From the NCBI GenBank assembly GCA_963751245.1, contig CAVVTR010000007.1, positions 62,001 to 126,000 of the forward strand: a stretch of DNA of 64,000 bases. The letters are read 5' to 3'. Shown here one piece after another: positions 26,281-35,361 of this stretch (position 1 is the stretch's first letter; every line of letters begins with the position of its first letter). Under the pieces are notes generated by a model. The model saw only the letters and a list, made by a program, of their open reading frames with translations. It made no database searches and was not told where the DNA came from. The stretch is from CAVVTR01 sp963751245. GTDB taxonomy: Bacteria > Acidobacteriota > Thermoanaerobaculia > Thermoanaerobaculales > Thermoanaerobaculaceae. Position numbers and translations under genes: made by a program.

Positions 26281-27343
26281 GCCCACGCTCCCCGGCCAGC
26301 AGCCCCTCGAGCACCCCGGACACGGCCCCCACGTCCTCGCCCACCTCCATCGTGTACGCCGGGACGGTCTCCAGCGTGCGGGCCAGCCAGCGCAGGGTCC
26401 CGGCCCCCGTGAAGGGAAGCTGGAAGATGGTGCTGGGAGCGATGTGCGCCAGGAGCTCCGCGCCGGTCAGCGGGGTGAGGCGCGGGCTGGGGAGGGAGGG
26501 CTCGACCCGGGGCACCACGACCGCCCGCAGCGGAAAGCTGGCGATGAGCCCGGTCCGGAAGCCCTCGTGGAGCAGGAAGACGGGCTTTTCCGCCGGGACC
26601 TGCGCGGCATTGGCCAGCGCCGGCCGCAGGTCGGGGAAGCGGTGGAGCTGGTCGGGGTTGAGCTTCGCGGAGGCGTACAACCCGTGCACCCTCGGCTCTT
26701 CCCGGGGTCCCAGCAGCACGTAGTCGTCCCCCGCCAGACGCAGCGGGCCGCCCAGGCAGGCCAGGGCGGCCGTCGACTTCCCCTGGCCGCTGCGCCCGGC
26801 GAGGAGCACGCCTCCGTGCCCGGTGCCCACGCCGGCGGCGTGGACCAGGCGCAGGGCGCGGAGGCGGAAGTAGAGGTGGAAGAGCACACGCAGGGGGCAC
26901 GCAACCTCGTTGGAGGGCACCGCGGCGGCGTCGGGCACCCAGAGGACGCCCTCGCTCCGCTCCGTGTCCAGCACGCTGAAGACGTGGACTCCCTGCTGGT
27001 GCACCTTCTGGATGCGGCCCGGAGCGGGCCCGTGCAGCCGCCCGCCACCGCCGCCCGGGAGCGCGGGGAGGGACGTGCCGGTGCTCGCGCTGTCCCAGAC
27101 CATCACGGTGAGGTCCGGCGCGGGAGACGGGGGCACGCGTCGGTGGGCGAGGGCGGGAAGGACCACCGGCGCCATCGCCTCCCCCGCGAGCTCCAGCCTG
27201 ATGGTGTGCGCGGCCACCTCCACGAAGACGCTCACCACGCCCCCGGCCCGCCCCGCGGCGGCGGCGAAGGCCTCGCGGAGCCTCTGGAACGCGGCGAGGT
27301 CCCTCTCCGCGGCCCCGGCGCCCTGCTGCGCCGCCTCAGTCAC
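26273..27343 (-). CDS. HprK-like serine kinase domain protein
   Basis: The 356-residue protein has a C-terminal P-loop domain resembling HPr kinase: GRSGQGKST (183-191) and LAGDDYVLL with Asp206-Asp207. The N-terminal ~150 residues are not recognised. It lacks the rest of the phosphotransferase-system context, so regulation of HPr is unlikely. HprK-related kinases paired with a PqqD-like protein and a nucleotidyltransferase are known as a recurrent but poorly understood set; in lasso-peptide clusters such kinases phosphorylate the peptide. Here the substrate is unknown. It starts inside the end of the PqqD-like gene. Confidence 0.75.
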   Translation of the reverse strand: MTEAAQQGAGAAERDLAAFQRLREAFAAAAGRAGGVVSVFVEVAAHTIRLELAGEAMAPVVLPALAHRRVPPSPAPDLTVMVWDSASTGTSLPALPGGGGGRLHGPAPGRIQKVHQQGVHVFSVLDTERSEGVLWVPDAAAVPSNEVACPLRVLFHLYFRLRALRLVHAAGVGTGHGGVLLAGRSGQGKSTAALACLGGPLRLAGDDYVLLGPREEPRVHGLYASAKLNPDQLHRFPDLRPALANAAQVPAEKPVFLLHEGFRTGLIASFPLRAVVVPRVEPSLPSPRLTPLTGAELLAHIAPSTIFQLPFTGAGTLRWLARTLETVPAYTMEVGEDVGAVSGVLEGLLAGERGHG

Positions 27344-27797
27344 CCGTCTCCCGGCGCTCGCCGGCGCGGGGCCACCCGTCCTCGTCCACCTCGTGGACGG
27401 GATCGAGGAGCAGCAGATCCTTGATGTCCGTGAACCGCGACAGCACCGGCTCGGCGAAGGGCTCGCCCCCGCGCGGGGGCGGCGCCGCCGTCTCCCCTCC
27501 TCCTGACGCCGCCCCGCCCTGCTCCCGCAGGGCGACCAGTCCCTCCTCCCGGAGGCGGGCGAGGAAGCGGTGCGCGCTGGCCTCCACCACCTCCCTGGGA
27601 GCGTCGAAGCGGGCGGCGAGGGCGTCCACCACGGCCCCCACCCGGGTCCCCGGCTCGACGAGGGCCCACACCGCCGAACCGACGGGGTCGAGGCTGTAGT
27701 AGGTCCCGCTGTCGAGGTCGATGATGACGGCCTCCCCGCCGATGATCTCGCTGATGACGTTGGGGCTGCGCACCTCGACCCGATCCGTCGGTTGCAT
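27336..27797 (-). CDS. PqqD-like (RRE-type) protein with conserved-looking C-terminal tail
   Basis: Residues 1-92 of this 153-residue protein match PqqD-like peptide-recognition domains: a beta-rich start with AVIIDLDSGTYYSLDPVGSA followed by helices. PqqD domains bind leader peptides of modified peptides. A linker rich in Gly, Ala and Pro (about 93-113) leads to a tail (114-143) with FTDIKDLLLLDPVHEVDEDG, which is not part of PqqD. The ATG at 27797 follows GGGGAGGTGACAGCG. It overlaps the HprK-like gene. No separate precursor peptide is seen nearby. Confidence 0.78.
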   Translation of the reverse strand: MQPTDRVEVRSPNVISEIIGGEAVIIDLDSGTYYSLDPVGSAVWALVEPGTRVGAVVDALAARFDAPREVVEASAHRFLARLREEGLVALREQGGAASGGGETAAPPPRGGEPFAEPVLSRFTDIKDLLLLDPVHEVDEDGWPRAGERRETGD

Positions 27798-27825
27798 CGC
27801 TGTCACCTCCCCTGGCCCCCGCCCG

Positions 27826-29076
27826 TCACGCACCGCCTCCGGCGGACGGAGCCCGCGCCTCGTCGGCACCACCCCCCGGCCGGCCCTGCCGGCGTTCGGC
27901 CCCGTCCGCGGCAGCGCCTGCGGCCAGAGCAGTGTAGAGGTCGAGGGCCTGCCGGGCGATCCGCTCCCCCCGGTGGGCCTCCAGGCGGTGCCGCCCCGCC
28001 TCCGTGAGGCGCCGGCGCAGGCCGGGCTCCACCGCTGCCCGGATGACGGCGGCGGCGAACTCCGCCGCCTCGTCGGCCACCAGCGCCCCGTCGTCGGCTG
28101 CCGTCAGCAGCCCCTCACACCCCACCGACGTGGTCACGCAGGGCATTCCCGCCGCCCACGCCTCGAGGAGACGGACGCGCACCCCCGAGCCCGCCCGGAC
28201 CGGGACCAGCGCGACGCCCCGGGGATCGTGGAGCGCCGCCGTGGAGGGCACGCGACCGTGGCGGACCACTCCCGCGGGGGCCGGCAGCGTCTCCGAGCCG
28301 GGACCGGCGAGGTGGAGCACGGCGCCCGGAAGGGCGTCGCGGACACGCGGCCAGACCTCGGCGAGCATCCAGAGCACGCCGTCGCGGTTGGGCCGCCAGT
28401 CGAAGGAGCCCAGGGCCACCAGGGGGGGGTCGCCGTCCAGCCGGGCCGCGGGCTCCGCCTCCGCCGACCACGGGATCGGCAACACCGTGACCCGGGCCCC
28501 GGGGGCAAGGCTGCGGAACGCCCCGGCGTCGGGCTCCGAGATGGCCGCGACGAGGTCGGCGGCCGTGCAGGCCCAGGCCTCCACCCGCGCCATGCGGCGG
28601 GCCTCCACTTCGAGGAGCACCCGCAGCGGCGGCGAGGACAGGGCGGCCATGCGCGCGACCAGCCGCGACTCCACGTTCTGCGCCCGCAGCACCACCGGCA
28701 CCCGTCCCAGCAGAGAGGGCAGCAGCCAGGCCACGTGAAGCTGCTCCAGCTGCACCACGTGGGGCCTGAGCTCCCGGAGCGCCTCCTCCACCAGGCCGGC
28801 CAGGGCCGGCACCCGGTACCGCGCCAGCGCCGCCGGTGCGCCGCCCAGGAGCCCAGCCGCCGTGCCCCACAACGAGCGCCGCCCCCGCCTCGTGGTGAGA
28901 AGGCGGTAGGGGCAGCCGTCCGCCGCCTGCGCCGGCCCGAGGGCGACGACCCGCACCCCGGCCCCCGCATCCTGGAGCGAGGTCACCAGGCGGTGCAGCG
29001 CGGCGTTGCCGCCGCCCACCGGCGGGTAGGGCGCCTTCGTGGCGACGAACAACACCCGGAGCGCCCCGCCGCTCAG
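27826..29076 (-). CDS. Family 4-type glycosyltransferase (GT-B)
   Basis: The chain of about 416 residues has the GT-B fold: LRVLFVATKAPYPPVGGG at the start, an HLAGPGS turn, and the C-terminal LLEAWAAGMPCVTT with the glutamate typical of retaining GT4 enzymes. It should transfer sugar from a nucleotide donor. No ATG, GTG or TTG fits the expected N-terminus. A CTG at 29076, overlapping the previous TGA (CTGA) and preceded by GGGAGG at six bases, fits best. In-frame GTGs at 29055 and 29127 are alternatives. Confidence 0.85.
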   Translation of the reverse strand: MSGGALRVLFVATKAPYPPVGGGNAALHRLVTSLQDAGAGVRVVALGPAQAADGCPYRLLTTRRGRRSLWGTAAGLLGGAPAALARYRVPALAGLVEEALRELRPHVVQLEQLHVAWLLPSLLGRVPVVLRAQNVESRLVARMAALSSPPLRVLLEVEARRMARVEAWACTAADLVAAISEPDAGAFRSLAPGARVTVLPIPWSAEAEPAARLDGDPPLVALGSFDWRPNRDGVLWMLAEVWPRVRDALPGAVLHLAGPGSETLPAPAGVVRHGRVPSTAALHDPRGVALVPVRAGSGVRVRLLEAWAAGMPCVTTSVGCEGLLTAADDGALVADEAAEFAAAVIRAAVEPGLRRRLTEAGRHRLEAHRGERIARQALDLYTALAAGAAADGAERRQGRPGGGADEARAPSAGGGA

Positions 29077-29984
29077 TGGAAACCTCCCGGGGGCCGGCCG
29101 CCCGGTCCCCGCGCGTACGCCACGCACTCGCCCGCCAGCGACGCGGCGTGTCCGGCGACCACCACCGGGAGGGTCGCGAGCAGCGTGAGCATCTCTCCGC
29201 CCCGTGCGGCGTGGCCCGCCGTGAGGGCCAGGATCCTGGCCAGCCGCACCGGCAGCACCGTCGCGGCCAGGTACCTCAGCCGGACGGCGGGCCCGGCGCC
29301 CAGCCAGCCCAGGCGAAGCTCCCCGAACAGCACGCCCCGGTGGGACCGCTCACGGAGGAAGGAGACGAACGAGTGGCGATGGTGGTGCTCGGCGACGGCC
29401 CGGGGCTCGAACCGGACCCCGTGACCTGCCCGCGCGGCACGCCAGGCGAAGTCGGCGTCACCCAGCATCAGCTCCCCGTCGAAACCCCCGAGCCCCGCGA
29501 ACAGCGTCCGCGAACACAGCAGGCCGGCGGTGGGGGCGGTGTCCGACGGCCCCGGCTCGCCTCCCGGCAGCCACTTGGCGAACTTGGTGAGGTGGACGCC
29601 ACGGTCCAGCCAGCGCGAGCCGTGACACCGCAGGGCGCCCACGACGAGCTCGGCGCCGGCGTCGTGGGCCGCCACGAGCCGCTCCAGCCAGTCGGGGGCG
29701 GGGTAGATGTCGGGGTCGGTGAAGACCAAAAGCTCGCCGCAGGTGATGTCGACACCCCTGTTGCGGGCGGCGTGAGGCAGCAGGCGGGCGCGGCTGCGCT
29801 CGAGGATGACCTCCGGAAAGCACCGCGCGACGAGCTCGGCGGTCTCCGGCGAGGGACTCGAATCCACCACGGCCACTTCGACGTCCCGCCACGTCTGGCC
29901 GCGCAGCCGCCCGAGGCAGCCCTCCACGGTGGCGTGGGACCGGTACGCCGGGACGATCACCGAGACCCTGGGGCCCGCCGTCAC
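29073..29984 (-). CDS. Family 2 glycosyltransferase with C-terminal membrane segments
   Basis: This 303-residue protein has VSVIVPAYRSHATVEGCL, a VVDSSPSPE segment and FTDPDIYP as the metal-binding motif. After about residue 225 it has hydrophobic stretches that suggest membrane attachment. The GTG start at 29984 overlaps the stop of the upstream glycosyltransferase. It likely acts on a lipid-linked glycan in the same pathway. Confidence 0.87.
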   Translation of the reverse strand: MTAGPRVSVIVPAYRSHATVEGCLGRLRGQTWRDVEVAVVDSSPSPETAELVARCFPEVILERSRARLLPHAARNRGVDITCGELLVFTDPDIYPAPDWLERLVAAHDAGAELVVGALRCHGSRWLDRGVHLTKFAKWLPGGEPGPSDTAPTAGLLCSRTLFAGLGGFDGELMLGDADFAWRAARAGHGVRFEPRAVAEHHHRHSFVSFLRERSHRGVLFGELRLGWLGAGPAVRLRYLAATVLPVRLARILALTAGHAARGGEMLTLLATLPVVVAGHAASLAGECVAYARGPGGRPPGGFH

Positions 29985-30952
29985 GGGGTGCCTGCCGGCC
30001 CCTCCGGGCGGGGTTCGGAGAGCTCGTACGCGGTGAAGCCGGCCTCGGCGGCGCCCGGGCCGAGGACGAGCCCCAGCGCCTGGCCGCAGGCGGCGGCGAG
30101 CTGGGCGGCGAGGACGTACGGGAGGCCGCGCAGGAAGAGGCCCAGGTACGGGGAGCGGCGCCGCGCCAGGAGGCGGCTGAAGCGGACGGCGAAGTAGACC
30201 GGGATGACCGGGGCCAGCAGCACGTACGCCGCGCGGCGCCACGGCGCCCAGCCCAGCTCCCGGGAGCGTCCGGGGCCGTAGCACCGGTGGTACAGGAAGT
30301 ATCCCCGGACGGCGCTGGACAGGGAGACCTCGTTGAGGTGGCCGAAGACCGCCGCGGGCTCCAGCAGGAGACGGTGGCCGTCGCGGTGGAGGACCGCGAA
30401 CAGCGTGTTGTCGTTGGCCAGCAGCCGGGGCAACCGCTCGCCGTAGGCGAGCAGCACCGCCCGCTTGAACGAGGAGTTGTTGCCGGGCAGGACCTCCACC
30501 TCGCCGCGCGGCAGGGGCGGGTAGAAGAGCCCATAGGAGATCAGCCCGTTCAGCTCGCTCCGCCCCGACCGGGGGTTGGCGTTCTCCACCACGCCTCCCA
30601 CCGCCGCCCAGGGCTCCCGGTGGGCCACGATCAGGGCGGCCGCCCACCCGGGCCGCACCCGGACGTGCTCCTCCACGAACGCCACCGCCGGCGCCCGTGC
30701 CTCGCGTACGGCGAGGGCCCGGACGGCGGCGAAGGTGCCGCCGGGCACCGGCAGCACCCGCACCGCGGCGTGGTCGGCGCCGGGGACCGGGGGCGCGTCC
30801 GGCGCCGTGTCCACGAGGAGGACCTCCAGGTCCGCGACGGCGTCCTGGCTGAGCAGCGCCTCCAGACACCCGCCGGCGCGTTCGCGCAACGGCCCCACCA
30901 CCACCACCACCGTCAGGGCAGGCGCACGGCGCCGACTGTCCACGGAACCCAC
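29981..30952 (-). CDS. Family 2-like glycosyltransferase with C-terminal membrane segments
   Basis: The 323-residue protein has a divergent GT-A start (LTVVVVVGPLRER), LLVDTAPD in place of the usual VDDGS, and FVEEHVRVRPGW. A NNSSFKR motif near 157-163 is typical of related enzymes. The last third is hydrophobic. It is the first gene of the eight-gene operon; upstream lies the end of the aldolase gene on the same strand, 16 bases away, so read-through is possible. Motif divergence makes the sugar donor uncertain. Confidence 0.78.
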   Translation of the reverse strand: MGSVDSRRRAPALTVVVVVGPLRERAGGCLEALLSQDAVADLEVLLVDTAPDAPPVPGADHAAVRVLPVPGGTFAAVRALAVREARAPAVAFVEEHVRVRPGWAAALIVAHREPWAAVGGVVENANPRSGRSELNGLISYGLFYPPLPRGEVEVLPGNNSSFKRAVLLAYGERLPRLLANDNTLFAVLHRDGHRLLLEPAAVFGHLNEVSLSSAVRGYFLYHRCYGPGRSRELGWAPWRRAAYVLLAPVIPVYFAVRFSRLLARRRSPYLGLFLRGLPYVLAAQLAAACGQALGLVLGPGAAEAGFTAYELSEPRPEGPAGTP

Positions 30953-30968
30953 GACGTGACCGCTCGGC

Positions 30969-32018
<1,050 letters not shown>

Positions 32019-32043
32019 GGAGTCCTCCTCTTGATGCCAGGTC

Positions 32044-32049
32044 ATTGTA
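32044..32049 (-). promoter_or_regulatory. -10 box for fbaB
   Basis: On the minus strand these bases read TACAAT, with transcription expected near 32037 and about 20 bases of leader before the ATG. No convincing -35 was found at the usual distance. Confidence 0.4.
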
Positions 32050-32058
32050 CTTCGCCAC

Positions 32059-32082
32059 AACGCCCAGGGCCGGCCCGGCGTT
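32059..32082 (-). terminator. Hairpin between the tryptophanase pseudogene and fbaB
   Basis: AACGCC (32059-32064) pairs with GGCGTT (32077-32082), and the interior GGGCCGGCCC is itself palindromic. It lies just after the tryptophanase stop and before the fbaB -10 box, a sensible place for a terminator, though it lacks a T-tract. Confidence 0.4.
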
Positions 32083-32087
32083 CCCCC

Positions 32088-33462
32088 CTACTCCAGCGGC
32101 GCGAAGGTGGCGGTGAAGTGGGGGAGGACCGCGGGACGTTCCACGAACCGCAGCCCGCGGATCTCGCTGCGCCGCCGGTAGAGCTCGACGATCCCCTCGA
32201 CGACGTAGTCCATGTGGCTCTGCGTGTAGACACGGCGGGGAATGGCCAGTCTCACCAGGTCGAGGTCGGGCCAGTGCCACTGCCCCTCCGCGTCCCGTCT
32301 GCCGAACATCACGTTGCCGATCTCGCACGCACGCACGCCGGTATGCTCGTACAGCGCCGCCGACAGCGACCACCCGGGCAGCTGCTCGTCGGCGATGTGG
32401 TCGCAGAAGCGCTCTGCCGTTGAGGTAGACCGCGTGGCCGCCGATGGGCTTGAGCAGCGGCACGCCGGCCGCTGCGAGGTGCTCGCCCACGTAGGCGGTG
32501 GAGGCGATGCGGTACCGCAGGTAGTCCTCGTGCAGGATCTCCTCGAGCCCGATGGCCAGCGCCTCCAGGTCGCGGCCGGCGAGCCCTCCGTAGGTGGGGA
32601 ACCCCTCGGTGAGGATGAGCAGCGTGCGGATGGTGTCGGCCCAGGCGTCGATGTCTAAGGAGATGAGCCCGCCGATGTTGCCGAAGGCGTCCTTCTTCAT
32701 GCTCATCATGGCGCCCTGCGACAGGGAGAACATCTCGCGGGCGATGTCCCGCGGGGTGGCGTCGGCGTAGCCCTCCTCGCGCAGCTTGATGAAGTAGGCG
32801 TTCTCGGCGAAGCGGGCGGCGTCCAGCAGCAGCGGCACCCCGAAGCGGTCGCACAGAGCGCGGGCCGCGCGCAGGTTGGCCATGCTCACCGGCTGGCCGC
32901 CGCCGGAGTTGTTGGTCACCGTGATGAGCACGAACGGCACGCGCTCGGCGCCGAGCTCGCCGAGGGCCGCCTCGAGGCGGCCGAGATCGATGTTGCCCTT
33001 GAACGGGTGCAGGTCGTCGGGGTCGTGGGCCTCGGGCACGGGCAGGTCCCGGGCCTCGGCTCCCGACGCCTCGATGTTGGCCCGGGTGGTGTCGAAGTGG
33101 GTGTTGCCCAGCACCACGTGGTGGGGCTGGAGCAACGCGTGGCAGAGAAGCCGCTCCGAGGCGCGCCCCTGGTGGGTGGGGATCACGTGGGTGTGGCCGA
33201 AGACGCCCTTCACCGCCGCCTCGAAGTGGAAGTAGCTGCGCGCCCCGGCGTAGGACTCGTCCCCTTCCATGATGCCGGCCCACTGGCGGGTGGACATGGC
33301 GCCCGTGCCAGAGTCGGTGAGCAGGTCGATGAGGACGTGCTCCGCGCGCAGCCGGAACGGGTTGTAGCCGGCCTCGCGGATGAAAGACGCCCGCTCTTCG
33401 CGGGTGGTCATGCGGATCGGCTCGACAGACTTGATCCGGAACGGTTCGATGATGGTCTTCAT
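32088..33462 (-). pseudogene. tnaA: Second tryptophanase gene, disrupted by a frameshift
   Basis: The gene starts at the ATG at 33462 (preceded by GGGAGGG) and reads as tryptophanase, with SMKKDAFGN holding the PLP lysine, as far as YLNGRA. Near 32404-32416 the frame breaks, and the rest (VRACEIGNVMFGRR to FTATFAPLE) continues in another frame to the TAG at 32088. The total length of 1375 bases is one more than a multiple of three, consistent with one inserted base; the intact product would be 457 residues, like the copy at 9700. Both halves are otherwise well conserved, so this is either a recent mutation or a sequencing error. Confidence 0.8.
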
Positions 33463-33546
33463 GGCGCCCTCCCTGCTCGGGCGCAGTGTACCGTGCCCGC
33501 GCTGCGGGGCTGCCGCCACACCCCGCCCGGCGTATACTCGCGCCCC

Positions 33547-34527
33547 GTGAGCGGACCGCGTGTCTACGACCGGATCTCTGACGCCGTCGGGTGGACGCCG
33601 CTGGTGCGCCTGGGGCGGACGGTGGCCGGCCTCCCCGTCGAGGCGTACGCGAAGGTGGAGTTCCTCAACCCCATGGGGAGCGTCAAGGACCGCATCGCGC
33701 GCTTCATGATCGAAAAGGCCCTCGCCGAGGGACGGCTGCGACCGGGCGGAACCCTGCTGGAGGCCTCGTCGGGTAACACGGCCATGGGCATGGCAATGAT
33801 GGCGGTGCTCCACGGCCTGCGCTGCCGGATGGTGGTGCGCCGCTCCACCAGCCGGGAAAAGCTCGACTGCCTGCGGGCGATGGGTGTGGAGTTGGTCCTG
33901 GTCGACGAGACCCTCCCCCCCGACCACCCGGACAGCTACAACCGCAAGGCGCGGATGCTCGCGGCCGAAGACCCCGGCGCCTTCTTCCCCGACCAGCACC
34001 ACAACCGGGAGAACAACGAGGCGCACTACCGCTCGACGGGACCGGAGATCTGGGAGCAGATGGAGGGCCGCATCGACGTCTTCGTCGCCGGCATCGGCAC
34101 CGGCGGCACCGTCTGCGGCGTCGCCCGCTACCTCAAGGAGCGGGACCCCCGCATCCGGGTGGTCGCCGTCGACCCCGAGGGCTCCGTGTTCCACGACTAC
34201 TTCCACACCGGCCGGCCGGGAGAGCCGCGGTGCGGCCTCCTGGAAGGGCTCGGCGACGAGGAGCTCATCGGCTGCCCCGAGTGGGAGCTCATCGACGAGA
34301 TGATGGTCGTGTCCGACCGCGACGCCTTCCTCGCCGCCCGCGACCTGGCACGCCAGGACGCGATCCTCGCCGGCGGCTCCTCGGGTGCCGCCCTGTGGGC
34401 CGTGCGCGAGCTGGCCCGGCGCCTGGACCAACCGGCGCGGGTCGTGACCGTCTTCCCCGACTCCGGCACCCGCTACCTGTCCACCATCTTCAACGACGAG
34501 TGGATGCGCTCCAAGGGGCTCCTGTGA
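33547..34527 (+). CDS. Cysteine synthase/cystathionine beta-synthase family PLP enzyme
   Basis: This 326-residue fold-type II PLP enzyme has NPMGSVKDRI with the PLP Lys47, SSGNTAMG, and GTGGT for the phosphate. It should catalyse a beta-replacement such as cysteine formation from O-acetylserine, or a related reaction. ARMLAAEDPGAFFPDQHHN resembles CysK/CBS-like enzymes. There is no CBS regulatory tail. The GTG start has no Shine-Dalgarno; a TATACT box ends 8 bases before it, suggesting a leaderless message. It converges with the pseudouridine synthase gene after 3 bases. Confidence 0.88.
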   Translation: MSGPRVYDRISDAVGWTPLVRLGRTVAGLPVEAYAKVEFLNPMGSVKDRIARFMIEKALAEGRLRPGGTLLEASSGNTAMGMAMMAVLHGLRCRMVVRRSTSREKLDCLRAMGVELVLVDETLPPDHPDSYNRKARMLAAEDPGAFFPDQHHNRENNEAHYRSTGPEIWEQMEGRIDVFVAGIGTGGTVCGVARYLKERDPRIRVVAVDPEGSVFHDYFHTGRPGEPRCGLLEGLGDEELIGCPEWELIDEMMVVSDRDAFLAARDLARQDAILAGGSSGAALWAVRELARRLDQPARVVTVFPDSGTRYLSTIFNDEWMRSKGLL

Positions 34528-34530
34528 GCC

Positions 34531-35283
34531 TCACGGCTCCCTGCCCCAGGTAGGCTCCGGCACCGCGACGCCCAGGGCGTCAAGGACGCGCCGGAAGTCC
34601 TCCGGCGGCGGCGCCGTCAGGCGGCGTACCCCGACCCCCGGAAGCTCGGGGAGCTGCAGGCACCAGGCGTGGAGGAGCGGGCGCGCCACGGTGAGCGCCG
34701 TGCGCCGCTCGGCGTCGCGCACGCCGCGCTGGCGCGGGCCGGCGTAGAGGTCGTCGCCCACGATGGGGTGGCCCGCGTGGGCGCAGTGCACGCGGATCTG
34801 GTGGGTGCGCCCGGTCTCGGGGCGCAGCTCCAGGAGGCTCGCGTAGGGAGGGTGGGCGAGGACGCGCCAGCGGGTGACGGCGCGCCGCCCGGCCGGATCC
34901 GCCGCCATGCGCCGGCGGTCCCTCCGGTCCGGACCGAGGGGCACCTCCCAGAGCCCCTCGGCGGGGCGCGGGCGCCCCCACACCAGCGCCAGGTAGGTCT
35001 TGGCGACCCGGCGCGCCGCCAGAGCGACGGTCAGGGCGCGGTGGGTGGCCTCGTCACGGGCCAGCAGCACCAGCCCCGAGGTGCCCACGTCCAGCCGGTG
35101 CACGAGGAGCAGCTCCGAGGCCACGAGGCCCCACGCGGCGGCCTCGGCCGGGTCGAGGGCCGCGACGAGGCGCGCCTCCGCGGCCCCGGGCTCGCGCCGC
35201 CGGGTCGCGAGGCTCACGCCCGCCGGCTTGTCCACCACCGCCAGGCGCTCGTCCACCCACACCAGCCGTGCCGTCTTCTCCAC
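34531..35283 (-). CDS. RluA family pseudouridine synthase
   Basis: This 250-residue protein has the RluA-type catalytic motif HRLDVGTSG with Asp65, plus VDKPAGV, KTYLALVWG and RPETGRTHQIRVH. It isomerises uridine to pseudouridine in rRNA or tRNA; the target position cannot be assigned. There is no N-terminal S4 RNA-binding domain, as in RluA-like short forms. The GTG start at 35283 has only a weak upstream GGGCGG. Confidence 0.92.
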   Translation of the reverse strand: MEKTARLVWVDERLAVVDKPAGVSLATRRREPGAAEARLVAALDPAEAAAWGLVASELLLVHRLDVGTSGLVLLARDEATHRALTVALAARRVAKTYLALVWGRPRPAEGLWEVPLGPDRRDRRRMAADPAGRRAVTRWRVLAHPPYASLLELRPETGRTHQIRVHCAHAGHPIVGDDLYAGPRQRGVRDAERRTALTVARPLLHAWCLQLPELPGVGVRRLTAPPPEDFRRVLDALGVAVPEPTWGREP

Positions 35284-35361
35284 CCGCCCAGCATCGCACG
35301 GTGCGGGCGGGGCGCCAACGGACCCCCTGCCCGGCGACGGTGCCCTGTGCTACAAGGCGTC

